From NCBI GenBank assembly GCA_030645615.1, contig JAUSNB010000068.1, forward strand, positions 1 to 36,059: a DNA stretch of 36,059 nucleotides, written 5' to 3'. Both the position numbers and the translations under genes were made by a program. The notes below the pieces were generated by a model that was not told the DNA's origin, did not search any database, and saw only the letters and a program-made list of their open reading frames with translations. This DNA is from Actinomycetota bacterium (GTDB lineage: Bacteria > Actinomycetota > Actinomycetes > S36-B12). Numbering within the stretch: the first letter of the stretch is position 1; each line of letters starts with the position of its first letter. Below, piece by piece: positions 1 through 7,375 of the stretch.

Positions 1-1
1 C

Positions 2-961
2 ATGGCCCACGTCAACGCGATCACCGAGGCCGCCGCGCGCCTGGACGGCGCGTGGGAGGCCGACGGCCCGAACGCCGAGGCGTTCATGGAGTCGTGCGCC
101 GCCTTGGAGTCCCGGGTGCTGCCGGTCGCCCGCCGCGCCACCCCCGGCCTGACCCGCGCCGCCGCCCGCCGAGCGGTCCTGGTCGTCGACCCGCACGGCG
201 CCCGCCGCCGCAGGCAGGCCGCCCGCTGCACCCGCGACGTCCGGGTCATCGACGAGCCCGACGGAATCAGCGTGCTGCTCGCCCGCATGGCCACCGTCGA
301 CGCCCACGCCATCCTCGCCGCCGTCAACCACCACGCCGCGCAGGACGACGCAGAGACCATCGGGGAGGCCCGCGCCCAGGCCCTGGCCGACCTCGTCCTG
401 CACCGCGACACCGCCACCACCGGCACCACCGGCACCGGCACCGGCACCGGCACCGGCACGCTCGGGGTGCACCTGGACGTGGTGATCGACCTGGCCACCC
501 TGCTGCGCCTGCGCGAGGACCCCGCCACCCTGCCCGGATCCGGCCCGGTCGCCGCGGACGAGGTCCGCGACCTCATCGCCAGCCTCCCCGCCGAGGCAGC
601 CCTGACGATCCGCCGCCTCGTCGCCGACCCGATCACCGGGCACCTGCTGGACGCCGGCCGGATCCGCTACCGGATCCCCGACCACCTGCGCGCCTTCATC
701 ACCGCCCGCGACGGCACCTGCCGGTTCCCCGGCTGCGCCCGCCGCGCCGACCGCTGCCAGGTCGACCACGCCACACCCTGGGACCACGGCGGCACGACCG
801 ACCGAGGCAACCTCGGCGCGCTATGCCAGCGCCACCATCAATTGAAGACTCACGCCGGCTGGCAGATCACCGTCTCAGCCACCGACGGCACCTGCACGTG
901 GACCAGCCCGCACGGCCGCACCAACCACCACGACCCGCCCGACATCCGCGGCAGCGGCTAG
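2..961 (+). CDS. DUF222/13E12-family HNH endonuclease, 5'-truncated by window edge
   Basis: This is the C-terminal 319 residues of a DUF222-type (13E12 repeat) protein carrying an HNH nuclease domain. Seen: a central region typical of the family, a Gly-Thr repeat linker at about residues 140-153, and an HNH domain at about 237-288 with a CxxxxC pair (C240, C245), the VDH core (D255, H256), N270, and the CxxHH end (C275, H278, H279). These are the metal-binding and beta-beta-alpha motifs of HNH nucleases. Family members run about 400-500 aa, so roughly the first 100 or more residues, including the DUF222 helices, lie upstream of the window; the ATG at position 2 is probably internal. These genes are multi-copy in many actinobacteria; their biological role is not established. 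The hexamer repeat in the linker is a possible site of length variation. Confidence 0.85.
   Translation: MAHVNAITEAAARLDGAWEADGPNAEAFMESCAALESRVLPVARRATPGLTRAAARRAVLVVDPHGARRRRQAARCTRDVRVIDEPDGISVLLARMATVDAHAILAAVNHHAAQDDAETIGEARAQALADLVLHRDTATTGTTGTGTGTGTGTLGVHLDVVIDLATLLRLREDPATLPGSGPVAADEVRDLIASLPAEAALTIRRLVADPITGHLLDAGRIRYRIPDHLRAFITARDGTCRFPGCARRADRCQVDHATPWDHGGTTDRGNLGALCQRHHQLKTHAGWQITVSATDGTCTWTSPHGRTNHHDPPDIRGSG
431..459 (+). repeat. Perfect GGCACC hexamer tandem repeat inside the HNH gene
   Basis: Four full copies of GGCACC plus five further bases lie head to tail, preceded by an imperfect copy. They encode alternating Gly-Thr in the linker between the central and HNH domains. Because the unit is six bases, slippage would change linker length without breaking the reading frame. 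Confidence 0.85.
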
Positions 962-1041
962 AGCCACGCGCTCGCCGTAGGCGCCCGGCGTGTAGTCTTT
1001 CCGAGGCCCAGGGGCGCTTCGGCGCACCTCGGCACCCCACC

Positions 1042-1114
1042 GGGCGATTGGCGCAGGGGCTAGCGCGCTTCCTTGACACGGAAGAGGTCGTAGGTTCGAT
1101 TCCTACATCGCCCA
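1042..1114 (+). tRNA. tRNA-Val (anticodon GAC)
   Basis: A full cloverleaf folds by hand: acceptor stem 1042-1048 with 1107-1113 (GGGCGAT/ATCGCCC), D stem GCGC/GCGC at 1051-1054 and 1063-1066, anticodon stem CTTCC/GGAAG at 1068-1072 and 1080-1084 with the 7-nt loop TTGACAC giving anticodon GAC at 1075-1077, a 5-nt variable loop, and T stem GTAGG/CCTAC with loop TTCGATT at 1095-1101. Discriminator base is A1114 and CCA is not encoded. It reads valine codon GTC (and GTT by wobble). It stands alone, 80 bp after the HNH gene; no integrase or duplicated 3' end is visible, so it is not evidently an attachment site. Confidence 0.97.
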
Positions 1115-1151
1115 CTCATCCCACGATGCAGTTCCGCCGGCGGCGGCCCGA

Positions 1152-2705
1152 CTACCGGCACACCTTCCCGTCTCGGGGCGGCGTACCCGTCAGCAGGTAC
1201 CGATCGACGGCGGCAACGATGCACGTAGAACCGCGCCCGTAGGCAACATGGCCGTTCCCGACCCACTCAAGGAAGACGCCGGATTCCAGTTGGCTGGCGA
1301 GGGCCCTGGCCCACTCGAGCGGGGTAGCCGGGTCGAAGCGCGTCCCTATGACGAGCACCGGCGGTGCGCCCGGAGCCGTGACCTCGTGAGGCAGGACGGT
1401 CGAGTTACCGGACCAGTAGTGGCACGGCAGGATGCTCCAGGCCAGCGCTTCCGCGATTTCGGGGACGGCAGCCCGCGAGCCCCATGTCCGCGCCAAGTCC
1501 CGCAGGCCACGTGGCCCGGTGGGGCGGGGCGCATCCCAGCAGCTGACTGCGTAGTAGCCGGCATAGAACTCATTGCCCGTATAGACCCCGTCGGCTCGAC
1601 GACCGGTGTAGATGTCCGCCATCCGCTGGAGGGGGCGGCCGTTGCCGGAGAGTCCGGCTGCGAGGGCCTCTCGCAGAAGTGGCCAGCCGGAATAGTCGTC
1701 GTACATCGCGCTGAAGACCGCGTTCACGGCCTGGGCCAGGAGCAGTGGCCTCCCCGCCTGCGCACGGATCGGCTGAGCGTCCAGGTCCTGGAGGAAGCGC
1801 TCGAGCCGGTGAAGCGCTCGCGACGCAGGCGCTGGCAACGGGCAGTCAGCGTGCTTGAGGCAATCCTTGGCGAACTGGCGGAGGGCACGATCGAATCCGA
1901 TCGCCTGCCCATGGATCGTCTCGACGAAGTCGAGGCTCGGATCGATCGCTCCATCGAGCACGAGCCTGCCAGCACGGGTCGGGAACAGGTCCAGGTACAT
2001 CGCCCCGATCTGCGTCCCGTACGAGTAGCCCAGGTAGTTCAACACTGGTTCACCGAGGGCAGCGCGCAGAACATCCAGGTCTCGCGCCACCAACCGGGTG
2101 TCCATGTGGTGGGAGATCCCCGGGCTGCGCTGCTCGCAACCTTCGGCGAAGGTACGTGAGGCGTCGATGAGTGCCAGTCGCTCGGCTGCTGTATCAGGAG
2201 TCGGGTCGGCATCGATCCAGGCCTCGAACTGCTCGTTGTCCATGCATTCCACGGCGGGCGTGCTCTGCGGTATCCCGCGCGGGTCGAACCCCACGACATC
2301 GAAGTGGCGCCTCAGGTCTCGGCTGAAGTAGTAGTTCGCGTACTGCGCCAGCTCCGTGCCCGACCCGCCTGGACCGCCAGGGTTCACGATCAGGGCGCCG
2401 ATGCGCTGGCCCGGCTTCGCCGAGGCGTCGCGCAGAACCCGTACCTTGACGGCGCCCAGCGACGGATTCTCGTAGCTCGTCGGGACGGTCAGCCACGAGC
2501 ATTCGAATTTCCCGCGGCAGGTGCTCCATTGGAGAGCCTGCCCGTAGTACGCGGCCAGCGCCGGGTCGCTCGCCGGATCCACCGGGGTCTCTCGGGGAGC
2601 ATCGACAACCTCGGCGCCCGGCATCGTCATCGTTCCCGCCGCTGGGACGCCCAGGCTCAGCACGCAGGTGAGGAGAACGATGAATGCGGCCCGCCACCCC
2701 CTCAT
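1152..2705 (-). CDS. Secreted alpha/beta-hydrolase, TAP-like (tripeptidyl aminopeptidase family)
   Basis: 517 aa with an N-terminal signal segment (residues 1-24, hydrophobic core after MRGWR). Seen: oxyanion-hole motif NPGGPGGSG near 108-116, nucleophile elbow GYSYG with S228, and a C-terminal TAP-like segment with GTRFDPATP (D458) and GNGHVAYG (H486), which complete the Ser-Asp-His triad. Known family members (Streptomyces Tap/Slp proteins, mycobacterial exported proteases) cleave short peptides from N-termini or hydrolyse esters outside the membrane. The ATG overlaps the stop of the upstream metallo-hydrolase gene by 4 nt (ATGA), indicating translational coupling. Exact substrate cannot be told. 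Signal peptide has no lipobox. Confidence 0.88.
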   Translation of the reverse strand: MRGWRAAFIVLLTCVLSLGVPAAGTMTMPGAEVVDAPRETPVDPASDPALAAYYGQALQWSTCRGKFECSWLTVPTSYENPSLGAVKVRVLRDASAKPGQRIGALIVNPGGPGGSGTELAQYANYYFSRDLRRHFDVVGFDPRGIPQSTPAVECMDNEQFEAWIDADPTPDTAAERLALIDASRTFAEGCEQRSPGISHHMDTRLVARDLDVLRAALGEPVLNYLGYSYGTQIGAMYLDLFPTRAGRLVLDGAIDPSLDFVETIHGQAIGFDRALRQFAKDCLKHADCPLPAPASRALHRLERFLQDLDAQPIRAQAGRPLLLAQAVNAVFSAMYDDYSGWPLLREALAAGLSGNGRPLQRMADIYTGRRADGVYTGNEFYAGYYAVSCWDAPRPTGPRGLRDLARTWGSRAAVPEIAEALAWSILPCHYWSGNSTVLPHEVTAPGAPPVLVIGTRFDPATPLEWARALASQLESGVFLEWVGNGHVAYGRGSTCIVAAVDRYLLTGTPPRDGKVCR

Positions 2706-3703
2706 AGGTTGAGCCTCGTCCCGACCGAGCCCTGCACGAAGGCAGCGGGCATCTCAGCGGCTATGCGGTGCACGGCCTTCCAGCCGGTGCAGTGGGCGGG
2801 CATGACCACGGTCGGCGAGAACCCCGCGAGCGCCGTGACCGTCTCAGGGATGATCGGCTCGAAGATGCCGCCGGTGAGGTGAAAGCCCCCGATCACGGCG
2901 TGCACCTCGTCGACCCCGGTGAGCCACTGCGCGTAGCGGACGATATTCACGACGCCGGCGTGGCCACAGCCCGTGATGACGACCAGGCCCTTGCCTGCGA
3001 CATTCGCGATCAAGGCCTGGTCGTCGAGGATCAAGGGGTCCGGTTCCCACGCCTCGTCGCGCCACGCCTGGTGCAGCGTGAAGCCCGTCTCGAACGATGT
3101 CGTGCGGTTGACCTCGCCGGTCACGAGCAGGCTGCCATCCAGCAGGAAGGACGGCTGGGTGTCCTCGACGATCTGGAAGCCGGCGTCCTCCATGGCCGAT
3201 CGGCTCGCCACGGGCAGTTCCCATGGCTCGACGCCGGGAAGCACGATCCGGCGCCTGGTCCAGAACTCGGGGTGGATGATCACGGGCAGCCGGGTCCGGC
3301 CGAGTCGTCGGATGATCCCGTCGATCCCCATCACGTGGTCGAAGTGGCCGTGGCTGAGGACGATCACGTCGATGGTCTCAGGGCTGATCTGCAGGCGGTC
3401 GAGGTTCTCGACCAGCCCATCCGGGGTCACCCCAGCGTCGAACAGGATGCGGCGACGGCGCCCCGCGACGTGCAGCTCGACCAGGACCGAGAAGCCATGC
3501 TCGGCGCGCAGGAAGTCCGCGGTCTTGCCACCCTCGGCAACGAGTGACTCCACTCGTGGGATGGGGCCGGACGTTCCCACGGGTCCCCACCGCTGCACGA
3601 GTCCCGCGTCCGGCATGAGTACGTCGGACACGTTGTCGATGAGCGTGGTCACCTGGATGCTGTCGACGGGGCTCAGCGCGAACGTTCCGGCGGCCGGAGG
3701 CAT
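2702..3703 (-). CDS. MBL-fold metallo-hydrolase (dihydropterin-type subfamily)
   Basis: 333 aa. Metal-binding motif SHGHFDH at residues 117-123 is the HxHxDH signature of the metallo-beta-lactamase fold; further downstream are an ITGCGHAGVVN motif and IGGFHLTGG, both typical of the subfamily annotated as 7,8-dihydropterin-6-methyl-4-(beta-D-ribofuranosyl)-aminobenzene-5'-phosphate synthase-like (MJ0301 relatives). In bacteria the substrate of this subfamily is unknown. No signal peptide, so probably cytoplasmic. It is the first gene of a two-gene operon, its TGA overlapping the ATG of the secreted peptidase. A GGGAG lies 12 nt upstream of the chosen ATG, a rather long spacing, so the start is less certain than the product class. 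Confidence 0.85.
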   Translation of the reverse strand: MPPAAGTFALSPVDSIQVTTLIDNVSDVLMPDAGLVQRWGPVGTSGPIPRVESLVAEGGKTADFLRAEHGFSVLVELHVAGRRRRILFDAGVTPDGLVENLDRLQISPETIDVIVLSHGHFDHVMGIDGIIRRLGRTRLPVIIHPEFWTRRRIVLPGVEPWELPVASRSAMEDAGFQIVEDTQPSFLLDGSLLVTGEVNRTTSFETGFTLHQAWRDEAWEPDPLILDDQALIANVAGKGLVVITGCGHAGVVNIVRYAQWLTGVDEVHAVIGGFHLTGGIFEPIIPETVTALAGFSPTVVMPAHCTGWKAVHRIAAEMPAAFVQGSVGTRLNL

Positions 3704-3796
3704 GTCGAGATTGTGCTCCCGGTGTGGCCATCAGGGAAGGCCCGCGGCGGGCGAACCCTTCCCGGATAATCGGATCGAGGCGAACAGGGGGCTCGA

Positions 3797-4942
3797 GTGG
3801 ACAGCTGGGATACCGACGAGCGGGTGCTGCTGCGGGCGAGCGTGCGCGCATTTACCGAGAAGCACCTGGTGCCTCACCTCGAGGAATGGGAGGAGCAGGG
3901 CTTCGTTCCGCGCGAGGTCCACCGCCAGCTTGCCGACGCGGGGCTGCTGGGCATCGCCTTCCCCGAGTCGGCGGGCGGGTGCGGCGGCACGCCCATCGAC
4001 GCCCTCGTCATGGCCGAGGAGATGATTCTGGCCGGCGGGACATCGGGGCTCGAGGCTGCCCTGCTCACCCACGGCATCGGCTTGCCGCACCTCGTCCGCG
4101 CCGGCGATCCCCGCCTCATCGACATGGTGGCCCGGCCCGTGCTCGCCGGGGAGCGGATCATCTCGCTTGCGGTCACGGAACCGAGCGGCGGATCCGACGT
4201 GGCCGCGATACGGACTCGGGCGGTCCGCGACGGCGACGAATACGTGGTCACCGGCTCCAAGCTCTACATAACGTCCGGGACGCGCGCGGACTACTTCACG
4301 ACGGCGGTGCGGACCGGAGGCGACGGGGCGGGCGGCATCTCGCTGCTCCTGATCGAGCGCGACTCCCCCGGTGTCCAGGTGTCGGCACCACTGAAGAAGA
4401 TGGGCTGGCTCTGTTCGGACACTGCCGAGATCGGCTTCGACGGCGTGCGCGTTCCCGTGGCCAACCTCATCGGGCCGGAGGATTCAGGCTTCTTGCAGAT
4501 CATGACCCAGTTCGAGGCCGAGCGGCTGAGCATGGCCGTGCAGGCGTGCGCGACGGCGCAGCGCTGCCTGGACCTGACCATCGACTGGGTGCGCAGCCGC
4601 GAGACATTCGGCAAGCCACTCGTGGCGCGCCAGGTGGTGCAGCACCGCATCGCCGAGATGGCCAGGCAGGTCGATGTCGCACGGACCTACACGCGCGCGG
4701 TCATCGACGACTGGCAGGCGGGCGAAAACGTGCTGGTCCGGGTGGCGATGGCGAAGAACACCGCGGTGGCGGCGTGCGACCAGGTCGTTGACGCAGCCGT
4801 GCAACTCCACGGAGGTATGGGCTACATGCGCGAGTGCGAGGTCGAGCGGCACTACCGGGACAGTCGCATCCTCGGCATCGGCGGGGGGACCAACGAGATC
4901 ATGACCGAGGTCATCGCGAAGCTGCTACTCCCCCGAGCCTGA
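3797..4942 (+). CDS. Acyl-CoA dehydrogenase
   Basis: 381 aa, full length for the family; FAD-dependent alpha,beta-dehydrogenation of an acyl-CoA thioester. Seen: N-terminal helical domain, the middle-domain signature AVTEPSGGSD (125-134), TGSKLYITSG (152-161), RSRETFGKPL (267-275) and the C-terminal QLHGGMGYM and GGGTNEIM motifs. The SCAD/MCAD-type catalytic Glu preceding GT is replaced by Gly; instead E242 in FEAERL sits where isovaleryl-CoA and long-chain dehydrogenases carry their base, so a branched or long-chain type substrate is more likely. The GTG start is preceded by a purine-rich AGGGGG. The gene is divergent from the metallo-hydrolase, and its 3' end overlaps the convergent VOC gene by 18 bp. 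Pathway partners (ETF, thiolase) are not in the window. Confidence 0.9.
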   Translation: MDSWDTDERVLLRASVRAFTEKHLVPHLEEWEEQGFVPREVHRQLADAGLLGIAFPESAGGCGGTPIDALVMAEEMILAGGTSGLEAALLTHGIGLPHLVRAGDPRLIDMVARPVLAGERIISLAVTEPSGGSDVAAIRTRAVRDGDEYVVTGSKLYITSGTRADYFTTAVRTGGDGAGGISLLLIERDSPGVQVSAPLKKMGWLCSDTAEIGFDGVRVPVANLIGPEDSGFLQIMTQFEAERLSMAVQACATAQRCLDLTIDWVRSRETFGKPLVARQVVQHRIAEMARQVDVARTYTRAVIDDWQAGENVLVRVAMAKNTAVAACDQVVDAAVQLHGGMGYMRECEVERHYRDSRILGIGGGTNEIMTEVIAKLLLPRA

Positions 4943-5323
4943 CGCCGGACGGGACTCGAACAGGCAGAACGGATGCCCCGCGGGGTCGAGGTAGACCCGC
5001 ACGTCATCCTGCGGCTGGAAGTCGGCGAGGACGGCTCCGAGCGACGCAGCCAGCGCCTCCGCGGCCGGAAGGTCGGAAGCCCCGATGTCGAGATGCGCCT
5101 GCATCTGCTGATCGCCGGGACCGCTCGGCCAGATGGGCGGCACGTAGCCGGGCTCCTGCTGGATGGAGATCGCGGTGCCACCGCCGGGAGGGGTGAGCTT
5201 GACCCATCCCACGTCGACGTGGACTGGCCTCCAGTCGAGCAGTCGCTCGTAGAACAGCGCGAGTGCAGCCGCATCAGGGGCGCCGAGGACGACGCTCGAG
5301 AGGCGGAACGCCAGCGGGGTCAA
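4925..5323 (-). CDS. VOC (glyoxalase/bleomycin-resistance fold) family protein
   Basis: 132 aa from a TTG start whose TTGA overlaps the stop of the upstream GlsB-like gene, which points to coupled translation. The sequence shows one vicinal-oxygen-chelate domain: LGAPDAAALALFYERLLDW at 13-31 starts the first beta-alpha unit, QAHLDI at 76-81 begins the second (H78), and LDPAGHPFCLFE at 112-123 is the typical ending (H117, E123). This single-domain type is common in actinobacteria as a predicted dioxygenase, glyoxalase or binding protein; substrate unknown. No ATG or GTG exists between the previous stop and the first conserved strand, which is why TTG is chosen. Confidence 0.8.
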   Translation of the reverse strand: MTPLAFRLSSVVLGAPDAAALALFYERLLDWRPVHVDVGWVKLTPPGGGTAISIQQEPGYVPPIWPSGPGDQQMQAHLDIGASDLPAAEALAASLGAVLADFQPQDDVRVYLDPAGHPFCLFESRPASGSGE

Positions 5324-5583
5324 CCCGTGTTGCTCTTCCGGAACAGGAAGGCGGTGATCGCGACGAGGACCACGGCGACGAAGACCTGGGTGATGAAGGT
5401 CAGGAAGAACGAGTTGTCGTAGTCGAACTGGTAGGCCACCCAGAGCCCGGCAAAGGCGCCGAGGATGCCGAGGATGATCGTCACGATGCAGCCGATCGGC
5501 TGCATGCTCGGCACCAGGATGCGGGCGATGAGGCCGATGATGACGCCGGCGAAGAGTGCGCTGATGATGCCGCTGGGTTCCAT
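5320..5583 (-). CDS. GlsB/YeaQ/YmgE family small membrane protein
   Basis: 87 aa from the ATG at 5583. Three hydrophobic segments: GIISALFAGVIIGLIARIL (5-23), GCIVTIILGILGAFAGLWVA (31-50) and a third around FITQVFVAVVLVAITAFLF. The glycine-rich second segment (GCIxTIxLGIxGAFxG) is the hallmark of the transglycosylase-associated/GlsB family, a widespread envelope stress protein of unknown biochemical role. A longer form starting at 5619 is possible, but its extra 12 residues (MLAPARRW...) are charged and lack family likeness. It overlaps the VOC gene by 4 nt and follows the ChbG-like gene on the same strand by 66 bp. Confidence 0.85.
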   Translation of the reverse strand: MEPSGIISALFAGVIIGLIARILVPSMQPIGCIVTIILGILGAFAGLWVAYQFDYDNSFFLTFITQVFVAVVLVAITAFLFRKSNTG

Positions 5584-5649
5584 GTTGCCAGCCAACCACC
5601 GCCGGGCCGGTGCGAGCAAGCGCGACAGGCCGACCAGGCCAAGTTGGGG

Positions 5650-6555
5650 CTAGGGCGAGTCGTGACCCGGGAAGTACGGAGCCCACATGGGCGACGCGGC
5701 CAGCGCTGCCTCACGGGCACGCCACGGCGACTGGTTCGCGCGCGCCAGCGCCTTGGATCTGCGCCATGCCTCGGTGAGGCACTGCCCACCCCCGGGGTGG
5801 ATCAGGATCTCGACGAAGGAGTCGGCATCGTCGTCGAGATCCGTACGGGACAGGAATCGGCGGCACGACTCCTCTGCCATGTGCAGGGTCGTGACCACTC
5901 CGCAGAAGGCGGCTGGGACCCGGGGCCTCGGGCTCGCCGCGGACAGCGACCGTTCTGCGCGACGAGACGCCCATGACAGGAAGGCCCACTTGGCCATGTT
6001 GGGACTGAGGTATCCGTATCGGAGGGTGTGCGGCGAGATGCCCGGGAGCGGATGCTCGCGGGCAATCCGCATCTCGTTGATGGAGACGCCCACGTCGTCG
6101 GCCGCGCGGAACAGCGCAGACAGGGCGAAGGGGGCGTGATGGACGTGCAGGTGCGAGTCGACGTTCAGTGGAGTGTCGTTCCCGAAGGCCGCCCTGAAGG
6201 CGCGGATCTGTGCGGACCACTCCACGGCCAGGTTCTCCTCCATGGCAGCCTTGATCCGTCGCGAGGCGGTGGCATGCCGCATCAGGAGCCCCGCGCCCAG
6301 GTGCCGGAAGAAGCCGTCGTCGTCGACGAGGGGCGAGGCACGGGTCAGTGCCATCGGCCTGCCCTCCACGGCATTGAGGTGCAGCGATCGCCGCACGTGG
6401 GGAATGGATCCCACGAGGTCGACGGCCTCGTCGAACGCGGGCAGGTTGACGAGGTAGGAGACGGAGTTGACGTATCCGACGGTGCACGCCCTCGCGATGG
6501 CAGCGTTGACCTCTGGACTCGAGCCCGCGTCATCGGCCGTCAGGTAGAGACGCAT
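5650..6555 (-). CDS. ChbG/HpnK (YdjC)-family carbohydrate deacetylase
   Basis: 301 aa. This family is a TIM-barrel-like, metal-dependent deacetylase that removes N-acetyl groups from sugars such as chitooligosaccharides (ChbG) or the hopanoid glucosamine (HpnK). Seen: N-terminal TADDAG with D8/D9, SLHLNAVEG with H59, NVDSHLHVHH with H135 and H137, and C-terminal LIHPGG. These match the catalytic Asp and the metal-binding His residues. The reading frame is open further upstream, but that part is antisense-like shadow of the glycosyltransferase gene; the ATG at 6555 directly precedes the conserved RLYLTADDAG strand and lies 2 nt after the glycosyltransferase stop. The pairing with a GT2 suggests a glycolipid or cell-wall sugar modified after transfer. 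Confidence 0.85.
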   Translation of the reverse strand: MRLYLTADDAGSSPEVNAAIARACTVGYVNSVSYLVNLPAFDEAVDLVGSIPHVRRSLHLNAVEGRPMALTRASPLVDDDGFFRHLGAGLLMRHATASRRIKAAMEENLAVEWSAQIRAFRAAFGNDTPLNVDSHLHVHHAPFALSALFRAADDVGVSINEMRIAREHPLPGISPHTLRYGYLSPNMAKWAFLSWASRRAERSLSAASPRPRVPAAFCGVVTTLHMAEESCRRFLSRTDLDDDADSFVEILIHPGGGQCLTEAWRRSKALARANQSPWRAREAALAASPMWAPYFPGHDSP

Positions 6556-6557
6556 GC

Positions 6558-7310
6558 CTACCGTGGCCCGAGGGCTCGCGGCATGCCCAGGATCCGCGCC
6601 AGCTCCAGCGCCACGCGGGCCCGCTCGATGCCACGGATCTTGCTCCCGGGACGGTGGGAGAACTCGTGGACGGGCTCCTCCCAGATCCTCATCGTGCGGC
6701 CGTGCATGGCCTTCCACCGCATCAGCAGCTCGACGTCGAAGAACCACCGAGTGGCGAAAGGCCGGCCCAGGCATTGACGGAGATCGTCGTTGGCCGCGAA
6801 CAGCTTGAAGCCGCACTGGGCGTCGTAAGGGAGCTCACGGTAGGCAATGGTGGTCAGCGTCGCGATCCCGCGGCCGATGTAGTGCCGCGAGGCGGGCCGG
6901 TTGATCGCCCGACCGCTGAGCGCGACCCTGGCGCCGCAAATTCCCTCCACGCCGACCGCTCGCTTCAGCCGGGCAACATCGACGAGCCTTCGCACGTCAT
7001 TCGGGGCGAACGTGGCATCACCGTCCATGATGCCCACGAGGGGCGGACAGTCGGCACGGTCCAGCAGTTCAAGGAGGCCTAGACGCACGGCTTCGGCCTT
7101 GCCCACATTCCGGTCCAGCAGCAGTGTGTCGTAGCCCCGGGACTCGGCGAATGCGCGGACGAGCTCTCGTGTCCGATCCGTGGAACCGTCGTCGACGAAG
7201 ACGAATGAGACTCCGGGGATCTGGCCCACCTCGTCCCAGTGGTCCGGATCCCATCGTGCTGCCTCGTTGTACATCGGCACGACGAAGGCGACATCGGTGG
7301 CGCTGTTCAT
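6558..7310 (-). CDS. Glycosyltransferase family 2 (polyprenyl-phosphate glycosyltransferase-like)
   Basis: 250 aa, GT-A fold. Seen: VAFVVPMYNEAARW (7-20), FVDDGSTD (38-45) for nucleotide binding, NVGKAEAVRLGL (68-79) and the metal-binding DGD at 96-98, then the acceptor-side motif CGFKLF and WFFDVELL typical of ALG5/DPM1-like synthases. These load a sugar from a nucleotide donor onto polyprenyl phosphate at the inner face of the membrane. No transmembrane segment follows the catalytic domain, so it is a soluble or peripheral type. It is the first gene of a same-strand run with the deacetylase. No clear Shine-Dalgarno sequence precedes the ATG. Confidence 0.85.
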   Translation of the reverse strand: MNSATDVAFVVPMYNEAARWDPDHWDEVGQIPGVSFVFVDDGSTDRTRELVRAFAESRGYDTLLLDRNVGKAEAVRLGLLELLDRADCPPLVGIMDGDATFAPNDVRRLVDVARLKRAVGVEGICGARVALSGRAINRPASRHYIGRGIATLTTIAYRELPYDAQCGFKLFAANDDLRQCLGRPFATRWFFDVELLMRWKAMHGRTMRIWEEPVHEFSHRPGSKIRGIERARVALELARILGMPRALGPR

Positions 7311-7375
7311 GCGGACCCGACGTGCTGCTCACTCGGTGCTGTCGCGTCTGCTCCGGCAACCAGCACCGTGCAACG

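Noticed and set aside
1003-1030. Small GCGC-TTCG-GCGC hairpin between the HNH gene and tRNA-Val as a terminator or tRNA leader element
   Set aside because: The core is only 4 bp with a G-A mismatch before the outer pairs, and no U-tract follows; too weak to call.
1042-1114. tRNA-Val as an integration site of a mobile element
   Set aside because: No integrase, no duplicated tRNA 3' end and no change in gene style on either side.
52-1242. 396-aa plus-strand open frame rich in Arg/Pro
   Set aside because: It is a frame shadow of the HNH gene and runs through the tRNA; high-GC codon third positions keep it open.
4925-5686. 253-aa minus-strand frame as a fused VOC protein
   Set aside because: The first half is a shadow of the GlsB-like gene; the VOC domain is complete from the TTG at 5323.
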